From: an uncultured Blautia sp. | GTDB lineage: Bacteria; Bacillota; Clostridia; Lachnospirales; Lachnospiraceae | Assembly: GCF_937880195.1 (NCBI RefSeq) | Contig: NZ_CALFLA010000017.1 | Span: 1 to 5,038, forward strand | DNA: 5,038 bases | Direction: 5' to 3' | In this document: in pieces, positions 1-3,996 of the stretch | Layout of the letters: every line of letters starts with the position of its first letter | Position numbering within the stretch: the first letter of the stretch is position 1 | Made by a program: the position numbers and the translations under genes | Notes under the pieces: model-generated | The model's database searches: none | What the model saw: only the letters and a program-made list of their open reading frames with translations | What the model was told of the DNA's origin: nothing

Positions 1-80
1 TACACGTTCTGAGGAACGTCCTTTGTCCCGATAGAATCCTTTTCCACACGATAATCCTGTCTCATTGTATTTTCTCTCAT
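1..80 (-). CDS. aspA: Aspartate ammonia-lyase, N-terminal fragment (runs off the left edge)
   Basis: Reading the minus strand from ATG at 80 gives 26 codons before the window ends. Residues 11-25 read RVEKDSIGTKDVPQN and the next codon begins TA, as expected for Tyr. This matches the conserved opening of the aspartase/fumarase superfamily (R-x-E-x-D-x-x-G-x-x-x-V-P-x-x-A/V-Y-Y-G), and 'GT(K/R)xVP' followed by Tyr fits aspartate ammonia-lyase better than class II fumarase. Aspartase is a cytoplasmic homotetramer that reversibly deaminates L-aspartate to fumarate and ammonia. The catalytic regions lie outside the window. The start at 80 is chosen because GAAGGA (91-96, minus) sits 10 nt upstream; an in-frame ATG at 65 lacks a comparable site. 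It diverges from the LysR regulator at 283. Fumarase C or an argininosuccinate-lyase relative remain possible from so short a piece. Confidence 0.75.
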   Translation of the reverse strand, partial: MRENTMRQDYRVEKDSIGTKDVPQNV

Positions 81-136
81 TTTACCCTTTTCCTTCTCCT
101 TAAACTTTCTTCTGCAGTAAAAATAATTCTGTCTTT

Positions 137-203
137 TTGCCCCATTACTATATGGCATACTGCGTTACTGTACGCCTGTTTTCTGCTCGTTGCCCCCATT
201 ATA
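137..203. promoter_or_regulatory. Candidate operator region between aspA and lysR
   Basis: Two similar words face the same way on the plus strand: TTGCCCCATTA at 137-147 and TTGCCCCCATTATA at 190-203, with starts 53 bp apart. The second overlaps the -10 of the aspartase promoter. Between them lies an imperfect dyad, GGCATAC (154-160) and GTACGCC (170-176), matching at 6 of 7 positions across a 9-nt spacer. LysR regulators commonly bind dyads and related half-sites in the divergent region shared with their target, so these are plausible binding sites. The dyad could instead be a hairpin in the aspartase leader RNA. No experimentally known site is recognised here. Confidence 0.3.
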
Positions 204-226
204 ATAATATGATAGAATATAATCAA
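198..226 (-). promoter_or_regulatory. SigA-type promoter for the aspartase gene
   Basis: On the minus strand, TTGATT (221-226) is followed after 17 nt by a perfect TATAAT (198-203). The predicted transcription start is near 191, giving a leader of about 110 nt before the ATG at 80. The -10 overlaps a plus-strand TATAAT at 200-205, so transcription of the divergent lysR gene may compete for the same DNA. For the lysR direction itself no convincing -35/-10 pair stands out: TATAAT also occurs at 218-223 and 263-268, but neither has a good -35, and the second is too close to the ribosome binding site. Confidence 0.6.
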
Positions 227-282
227 ATACATATATTTTTATATTTTATATAACTCAAAAGCTATAATCGAAAGGAAAACTT

Positions 283-1215
283 ATGTTTCAGGGAATGGAA
301 TATGTTTACGAAGTATACAAGGAAAAAAGCTTTTCAAAAGCTGCTGCCAGCCTTTTTATTTCCCAGCCTTCTTTAAGCGCCAATGTACGGCGTGTAGAAA
401 ACCGTATCGGCTATCCTATTTTTGACAGAAGCACCAAACCTTTAAGCCTTACTGAATGCGGCAGACAGTATATCCAGTGCGTAGAAAGAATTATGAATAT
501 TGAACGGGATTTTTCTGATTTTATCAATGACTGGAGCGATCTCAAAACAGGAAACCTGATCCTTGGAGGAAGCAACCTTTTTTCCTCCTGGATCCTGCCT
601 CCTTTGATTGCTGATTTTGCTTCCTGTTATCCACATATTCAGATACAACTTATAGAAGAATCCACAGTCGAGCTGACAAAAATGCTGCAAAAAGGAGCCA
701 TTGACCTTGTTCTTGACAACACCTGTCTGGACCCGGTCATTTTTGACAGCCGTCTTTATCAGGAAGAGCATCTGATCCTTGCCGTTCCAAAAATATTTCC
801 AGTCAATGGCCGTCTTTTGCCCTTTCAGCTTGATGTTTCGGATATCCGTTCTGGAAGATTTTTGGACCCGGACATTCCTCCTGTTCCTATTTCTGAATTT
901 CGCACAGAGCCTTTTATTATGCTGAAACAGGAAAATGATACTGGAAGACGGGCGCGGGAAATCTGTCTGGAAAATCATTTTGAACCCATTGTTGTTTTTG
1001 AAATGGATCAGCAAATGACTTCCTACAATATAACCTGCTCTGGTATGGGAATCTCTTTTATCGGAGACATTATGATCACCAGAGTTTCTCCTGATCCAAG
1101 AGTTGTTTATTACAAGCTCCCACTTAAAAATAACAGCAGGAAAATTTGTTTTTACTGGAAAAAGGGACGATACTTCAGCCGCGCAATGGAGGAATTTCTA
1201 AAGATGTGCAGATGA
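283..1215 (+). CDS. LysR-family transcriptional regulator
   Basis: A 310-residue protein, a normal length for the family. Residues 1-60 form the winged helix-turn-helix DNA-binding domain; the signature FSKAAASLFISQPSLSANV (17-35) and the following VENRIGYPIFDRS (38-50) are textbook LysR. A linker helix (about 62-88) leads into the periplasmic-binding-protein-like effector domain (about 90-300), with GNLILGGSN (90-98) at its entry, the typical NDTGRRAREIC block (218-228), and SGMGISFI (253-260). No membrane segment or signal is seen; it should act in the cytoplasm as a tetramer on DNA. The start is set by AAAGGAAAA (271-279), four nt before ATG; an alternative ATG at 295 would cut into the first helix. 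It is divergent from the aspartase-like gene, so control of that gene, and of itself, is the simplest inference. The effector cannot be predicted. Confidence 0.93.
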   Translation: MFQGMEYVYEVYKEKSFSKAAASLFISQPSLSANVRRVENRIGYPIFDRSTKPLSLTECGRQYIQCVERIMNIERDFSDFINDWSDLKTGNLILGGSNLFSSWILPPLIADFASCYPHIQIQLIEESTVELTKMLQKGAIDLVLDNTCLDPVIFDSRLYQEEHLILAVPKIFPVNGRLLPFQLDVSDIRSGRFLDPDIPPVPISEFRTEPFIMLKQENDTGRRAREICLENHFEPIVVFEMDQQMTSYNITCSGMGISFIGDIMITRVSPDPRVVYYKLPLKNNSRKICFYWKKGRYFSRAMEEFLKMCR

Positions 1216-1230
1216 GGGATGCATTCCCTC
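1214..1230 (+). other. Small hairpin at the lysR stop codon
   Basis: GAGGGA (1214-1219) and TCCCTC (1225-1230) form a 6-bp stem with a TGCAT loop, overlapping the TGA stop of the regulator. No T-run follows, so it is not a standard intrinsic terminator. It might protect the 3' end or mark a weak stop, with the convergent tRNA terminator hairpin lying 30 bp further on. Confidence 0.3.
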
Positions 1231-1253
1231 TCTGTATGGTCTATTACACATAG

Positions 1254-1288
1254 AAAAAAAGCACCTTTCAATAATCTGAAAGATGCTT
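1254..1288 (-). terminator. Intrinsic terminator of the tRNA-Gln gene
   Basis: In minus-strand RNA, a 12-bp stem AAGCATCTTTCA / TGAAAGGTGCTT (one G-U pair) closes a 6-nt GATTAT loop and runs directly into a U-tract (A-run 1254-1260 on the plus strand, two bases of which are in the stem). It begins five nt after the tRNA 3' end. In the plus direction the same hairpin lacks a following T-run, so it is unlikely to stop lysR transcripts efficiently. Confidence 0.9.
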
Positions 1289-1293
1289 CTAAG

Positions 1294-1365
1294 CAGGGCT
1301 ACAAGGATTCGAACCTTGAAATGACGGAGTCAGAGTCCGTTGCCTTACCGTTTGGCGATAGCCCT
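1294..1365 (-). tRNA. tRNA-Gln, anticodon CTG
   Basis: The minus strand folds as a complete 72-nt cloverleaf. The acceptor stem is AGGGCTA/TAGCCCT (7 bp). The D arm is GCC-AAACGGTAA-GGC. The anticodon arm is ACGGA-CTCTGAC-TCCGT, which places CTG at positions 34-36 (reads CAG, Gln). A 5-nt variable loop is followed by the T arm CAAGG-TTCGAAT-CCTTG and discriminator G73, a glutamine identity base. The 3' CCA is not encoded (CTTA follows), so a CCA-adding enzyme is required, as is usual for many clostridial tRNA genes. It stands alone rather than in a cluster, with its own promoter and terminator, so it is monocistronic. No sign of an integrated element at its 3' end is visible. Confidence 0.96.
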
Positions 1366-1398
1366 TTATTTATTCGCTTTTCGCTTGCGACAAGTGGT

Positions 1399-1427
1399 AT
1401 TATATAATAGTCTTCTGGAAAATGCAA
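1399..1427 (-). promoter_or_regulatory. Promoter of tRNA-Gln
   Basis: On the minus strand a perfect TATAAT (1399-1404) lies 17 nt downstream of TTGCAT (1422-1427), a weaker -35. Transcription should begin near 1392, about 27 nt before the mature tRNA 5' end, leaving a short leader for RNase P to remove. A long A-tract region sits immediately upstream of the -35 and could act as an UP element that offsets the poor -35. Confidence 0.7.
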
Positions 1428-1431
1428 GCCC

Positions 1432-1459
1432 TTTTTTTAATTTTTTTTATTTTTTTAAA
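1432..1459. promoter_or_regulatory. A/T-tract between the tRNA-Gln and pncB promoters (possible shared UP element)
   Basis: Three T-runs (7 at 1432-1438, 8 at 1441-1448, 6 at 1451-1456) are separated only by one or two A/T bases; no G or C occurs in 1432-1459. The block fills the space between the two outward-facing -35 boxes (1422-1427 minus, 1466-1471 plus). It sits where UP elements bind the RNA polymerase alpha C-terminal domain for either promoter. The sequence context supports the role, but activity is inferred. Confidence 0.45.
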
Positions 1460-1465
1460 GATTTA

Positions 1466-1494
1466 TTGAAACACACCCTTTTTTATACTATAAT
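1466..1494 (+). promoter_or_regulatory. Promoter of the nicotinate phosphoribosyltransferase gene
   Basis: TTGAAA (1466-1471, five of six consensus bases) is separated by 17 nt from a perfect TATAAT (1489-1494). A start near 1501 gives a leader of roughly 58 nt. No obvious palindromic operator or riboswitch-like structure was found in that leader, so regulation by an NAD-related repressor is neither supported nor excluded. Confidence 0.75.
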
Positions 1495-1558
1495 TCTTCA
1501 TATGATACAGCAGTAAATTATAGTAGAACAGAAGTATTTATAATAAAGGAGACACTAC

Positions 1559-3022
1559 ATGAGAGCAAACAATCTCACTCTGCTCACTGATCTCTATGAA
1601 CTGACCATGATGCAGGGTTATTTCAAGAACCCGACTAACCAAACTGTTATCTTTGACATGTTTTACCGTAACAATCCCTGCGGCGGCAGCTTTGCCATCA
1701 CCGCCGGACTGGAACAGATGATCGAATATATCGAAAATCTGCATTTTACAGATGAGGACATTGAATATTTAAGAAGTCTGAACATATTCCAGGAAGATTT
1801 TTTGGAATATCTTAGCTCTTTCCATTTTACCGGAGATATTTATGCTATTCCTGAAGGAACGGTTGTCTTTCCAAGGGAACCGATTGTTAAAGTTATCGCT
1901 CCTATTATGGAAGCGCAGCTTGTGGAAACAGCCATATTAAATATCATCAACCACCAAAGCCTGATTGCCACAAAAGCCGCCAGAGTGTGCTATGCAGCCC
2001 GCGGCGACGGAGTTATGGAATTTGGTCTTCGCCGGGCTCAAGGGCCTGACGCAGGTATTTACGGCGCACGTGCTGCCGTAATTGCAGGCTGTGTAGGAAC
2101 TTCCAATGTTCTTACAGGACAGATGTTCCATGTTCCTGTTCTGGGTACACACGCCCATAGCTGGATCATGAGCTTTCCTGACGAATACACTGCATTTAAA
2201 ACCTATGCAAAAATGTATCCTAACTCCTGCACTTTACTGGTAGACACCTACGACGTGCTGAAATCCGGTGTGCCTAATGCCATCCGTGTATTTGAAGAAA
2301 TGCGTGAAGAGGGAATCAAACTGAAAAAATATGGAATCCGCATTGACAGCGGCGATCTTGCTTATCTTTCCAAAGAAGCCTACAAAATGCTGGCCGCTGC
2401 CGGATTTGACGACGCTACTATTTCTGCCTCCAGCGATCTGGACGAATACCTGATCGACAGCCTGAAAACCCAGGATGCTAAAATTAATTCCTGGGGAGTA
2501 GGAACCAACCTGATCACAAGCAAGGACAATCCGGCATTTGGCGGAGTTTACAAGCTGGCCGCAGTAAGAGATGCTGGCAGCAATAATTTTGTACCTAAGA
2601 TCAAGCTTTCTGAAAACACAGAAAAAGTTACGAATCCAGGCAACAAAACCGTTTACCGTATCTACAGCAAAACTACCGGCAAGATCAAAGCAGATCTTAT
2701 CTGTCTTGCAGACGAAGTATTTAACCCGGAAGATACCATGATCATCTTTGACCCTGTGGATACATGGAAAAAAACAAAGGTTCTCGGCGGCACTTATGAG
2801 ATGCGGGAGCTTCTGGTTCCTGTGATCCGCGACGGAAAACGAGTTTACACCTCTCCTGAAGTTATGGAGATCCGTGAATACTGTCAGAAGGAACAGAATA
2901 CCCTCTGGGACGAATCCCGCCGTCTGATCAATCCTCAGAAGGTTTATGTGGATCTTTCCCAGAAACTTTACGACCTGAAGAAAAACCTGCTTGAAGAAAT
3001 GAGCGAGAAGGCTCTCGATTAA
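1559..3022 (+). CDS. pncB: Nicotinate phosphoribosyltransferase
   Basis: A 487-residue cytoplasmic enzyme of NAD salvage. It couples nicotinate and PRPP to nicotinate mononucleotide, normally with ATP hydrolysis (EC 6.3.4.21). Family signatures in order: LTDLYELTMMQGY (9-21) at the N-terminus; EFGLRRAQG (154-162), with the phosphate/ribose-contacting arginines; GTSNV (180-184); GTHAHSW (196-202), with H200 in the conserved A-H-x-W block next to the phosphohistidine site; LLVDTYDV (226-233); IRIDSGDL (260-267), the PRPP/product-binding strand; and GVGTNL (313-318). A C-terminal extension (about 400-487) is typical of the longer bacterial form. AAAGGAG (1545-1551) lies 7 nt before ATG, fixing the start. 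It is transcribed from its own promoter, and the hairpin after its stop overlaps the ribosome binding site of the next gene. The nicotinamide-specific relative NadV is less likely given these motifs. Confidence 0.95.
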   Translation: MRANNLTLLTDLYELTMMQGYFKNPTNQTVIFDMFYRNNPCGGSFAITAGLEQMIEYIENLHFTDEDIEYLRSLNIFQEDFLEYLSSFHFTGDIYAIPEGTVVFPREPIVKVIAPIMEAQLVETAILNIINHQSLIATKAARVCYAARGDGVMEFGLRRAQGPDAGIYGARAAVIAGCVGTSNVLTGQMFHVPVLGTHAHSWIMSFPDEYTAFKTYAKMYPNSCTLLVDTYDVLKSGVPNAIRVFEEMREEGIKLKKYGIRIDSGDLAYLSKEAYKMLAAAGFDDATISASSDLDEYLIDSLKTQDAKINSWGVGTNLITSKDNPAFGGVYKLAAVRDAGSNNFVPKIKLSENTEKVTNPGNKTVYRIYSKTTGKIKADLICLADEVFNPEDTMIIFDPVDTWKKTKVLGGTYEMRELLVPVIRDGKRVYTSPEVMEIREYCQKEQNTLWDESRRLINPQKVYVDLSQKLYDLKKNLLEEMSEKALD

Positions 3023-3029
3023 AAGTCAT

Positions 3030-3076
3030 ATCCCCCCTCTGCCATTCATATCATAAAAGGTAAGGGGGGGATTTTT
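3030..3076 (+). terminator. Hairpin with U-tract after pncB, overlapping the next gene's ribosome binding site
   Basis: ATCCCCCC (3030-3037) pairs perfectly with GGGGGGAT (3065-3072). An inner extension is possible: U-G 3038/3064, then 3040-3043 with 3059-3062, leaving one C-A mismatch and a 15-nt A/T-rich loop. The stem runs straight into T3072-T3076. This has the form of an intrinsic terminator, but the U-tract is only five long, the loop is large, and the ATG of the peptidase gene starts at 3077. The structure would bury that gene's Shine-Dalgarno. It may therefore be a pncB terminator, a translational lock, or both. Confidence 0.65.
3062..3070 (+). promoter_or_regulatory. Unusual all-G ribosome binding site of the peptidase gene, inside a hairpin arm
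   Basis: AAGGGGGGG ends 6 nt before ATG 3077. It can pair with the 16S anti-Shine-Dalgarno through G-C plus G-U pairs, but six of its seven Gs are also the 3' arm of the 3030-3072 stem. Translation would need the hairpin opened, for instance by ribosomes finishing pncB at 3022, which lies only 7 nt before the stem. Confidence 0.6.
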
Positions 3077-3643
3077 ATGGACAAAAAATACACTGTTCTC
3101 ATTAATAAAGACCATCCGCTTTCCGCTGATTTTATCCCAAAACCGCTTGTAGATATCGGGCTGCCCTTTGAGGCTGTACCTGAAGATCCCAAACGGCTTC
3201 TGGAAGAAAAAGCAGCGCGGGCCGCTCTGGAACTGATCGCGAGAAGCCGTATGGAGGGTTTAAATTTATTCTGTATTTCCGGTTATCGTTCCTACAAACG
3301 CCAGGAAGAGCTATATAACGGAAACCCTTATGTGGCTGCTCCCGGCACCAGCGAACATCAAAGCGGACTTGCTCTTGATCTTTCCTGTCCGGAAATATTT
3401 CTGGAGCTGACCGAGACCTTTGCCCATACCCAGGAAGGAATATGGCTGAAAAAATATGCGCCGCTCTATGGTTTTATTATTCGTTATCCCAAAAATAAAG
3501 AATACATCACCGGTTTTCCCTGGGAGCCATGGCATATCCGTTATGTAACCAAGCCTCTGGCATCCTATCTTACATTAACAGGCCTGACCCTGGAAGAATA
3601 CTACCAAATGGGAAATAATATAGACTTTCCAACTTTAAAGTGA
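3077..3643 (+). CDS. M15B-family D,D-peptidase, VanXY/VanY-like, cytoplasmic
   Basis: A 188-residue zinc peptidase of the LAS/M15B type. The motifs are SGYRS (68-72, R71 substrate arginine); SEHQSGLALD (92-101, zinc ligands H94 and D101); and EPWHIRYV (150-157, catalytic E150, zinc ligand H153). The opening LINKDHPL (8-15) and GFIIRYPKNKEYITG (132-146) resemble the VanXY D,D-dipeptidase/carboxypeptidases, which are also about 190 residues and cytoplasmic. There is no signal peptide or membrane anchor. The reading frame upstream of ATG 3077 meets the pncB stop at 3020-3022 without another ATG, so none was missed. Known relatives cleave D-Ala-D-Ala or the terminal D-Ala of peptidoglycan precursors. 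No vanH, D-Ala-D-Lac/Ser ligase or two-component system is nearby, so a housekeeping or peptide-recycling role is more likely than glycopeptide resistance. It is probably co-transcribed with pncB; no separate promoter is evident in the 54-bp gap. Confidence 0.88.
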   Translation: MDKKYTVLINKDHPLSADFIPKPLVDIGLPFEAVPEDPKRLLEEKAARAALELIARSRMEGLNLFCISGYRSYKRQEELYNGNPYVAAPGTSEHQSGLALDLSCPEIFLELTETFAHTQEGIWLKKYAPLYGFIIRYPKNKEYITGFPWEPWHIRYVTKPLASYLTLTGLTLEEYYQMGNNIDFPTLK

Positions 3644-3647
3644 TATA

Positions 3648-3761
3648 CTATGAACACTTAATGAATGCAAGCCGAAGGCGACGCATGAATTTAGTGTGAA
3701 TGTACACTTGCACACTTAATAAGGACGAGCCGAAGGCGACGGACGAATTTAGTGTACATAG
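3648..3761. repeat. Repeat element copy 1, 114 bp with terminal inverted repeats
   Basis: The left end CTATGAACACTTAAT (3648-3662) and right end ATTTAGTGTACATAG (3747-3761) are inverted repeats matching at 13 of 15 positions. Inside are hairpin A (3654-3697) and hairpin B (3712-3755). The terminal repeats, small size and lack of coding capacity resemble a miniature inverted-repeat element. The 6-bp linker TGTTTC (3762-3767) joins it to copy 2. No clear target-site duplication flanks the array. Confidence 0.7.
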
Positions 3762-3767
3762 TGTTTC

Positions 3768-3881
3768 CTCTGAATACTTAATGAATGCAAGCCGAAGGCG
3801 ACGCATGAATTTAGTGTGAATGTACACTTGCACACTTAATAAGGACGAGCCAAAGGCGACGGACGAATTTAGTGTACATAG
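3768..3881. repeat. Repeat element copy 2, 114 bp
   Basis: Same organisation as copy 1. It differs at 3770 (C, not A) and 3775 (T, not C) in the left end and at 3852 (A, not G) in the triloop of its B hairpin; the rest is identical. The change at 3775 turns a C-G pair of hairpin A into U-G, so the fold survives. The linker TGTTTC (3882-3887) follows. Confidence 0.7.
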
Positions 3882-3887
3882 TGTTTC

Positions 3888-3959
3888 CTATGAACACTTA
3901 ATGAATGCGAGCCGAAGGCGATGCATGAATTTAGTGTGAATGTACACTCGGACACTTAA
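3888..3959. repeat. Repeat element copy 3, truncated
   Basis: The left end and the complete A hairpin (3894-3937) are present. The B hairpin stops after its first arm, ACACTTAA (3952-3959), and unrelated A-rich sequence begins. It is the most diverged A unit, with changes at 3909 (G), 3922 (T), 3949 (C) and 3951 (G). The first two fall in unpaired positions of the hairpin and the last two in the spacer. The loss of the right half suggests decay or recombination at the DAHP synthase side. Confidence 0.65.
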
Positions 3960-3983
3960 AGATAAATAAAACAATTAACTCAT

Positions 3984-3990
3984 GGAGGAA
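3984..3990 (+). promoter_or_regulatory. Ribosome binding site that fixes the DAHP synthase start
   Basis: GGAGGAA lies six nt before ATG 3997, ideal spacing. The upstream in-frame ATG at 3982 overlaps this site and has no Shine-Dalgarno of its own (A/T-rich sequence precedes it), so the five extra residues it would add are probably not made. No convincing promoter was found in 3960-3983; transcription may start within, or pass through, the repeat array. Confidence 0.85.
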
Positions 3991-3996
3991 TTTTAT

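Larger units (their letters stand above)
3648..3959. repeat. Tandem 120-bp repeat array of nested palindromes
   Basis: The period is exactly 120 bp: positions 3661-3720 and 3781-3840 are identical, and 3721-3780 differs from 3841-3900 at three sites. Each period holds two 44-nt hairpins, type A (3654-3697, 3774-3817, 3894-3937) and type B (3712-3755, 3832-3875), separated by 14-nt and 18-nt spacers. Both types share one plan from outside in: ACACT/AGTGT, a T-T mismatch, AAT/ATT, a 2x2 purine mismatch, a 4-bp segment (ATGC/GCAT in A, GGAC/GGAC in B), an internal loop, and a GCC-GAA-GGC cap. No hairpin is followed by a T-run, so these are not intrinsic terminators. The array begins four nt after the peptidase stop and ends 37 nt before the DAHP synthase start, filling nearly the whole 353-bp gap. 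No protein of its own is supported. Confidence 0.93.

Noticed and set aside
1219..1407. A 62-codon plus-strand frame downstream of the LysR gene
   Set aside because: It runs antisense through the tRNA-Gln gene, its terminator and its promoter, and has no ribosome binding site.
3077..3643. Vancomycin resistance determinant
   Set aside because: Only a VanXY-like peptidase is present; no ligase, dehydrogenase, racemase or VanRS-type regulator is in view, so resistance is not supported.
3654..3697. First repeat hairpin as an intrinsic terminator for the peptidase gene
   Set aside because: The stem is imperfect and followed by GAATGTACAC, with no T-run.
3661..3819. Short plus-strand frames in the repeats, such as the 12-codon frame at 3661-3699 followed by TGAATG and a 39-codon frame
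   Set aside because: No Shine-Dalgarno precedes either ATG, and the codons are dictated by the hairpin arms; nothing suggests translation.
3648..3833. A 61-codon minus-strand frame across the repeats, with a repeated segment containing MRRLRLAFIK
   Set aside because: The frame stays open only because the 120-bp period is a multiple of three. It has no ribosome binding site and starts at GTG inside a repeat, and the sequence is better explained by palindromic structure.
3648..3959. CRISPR array interpretation of the regular repeats
   Set aside because: The 'spacers' are themselves repeated between periods, the hairpins are too long, and no cas genes are present.
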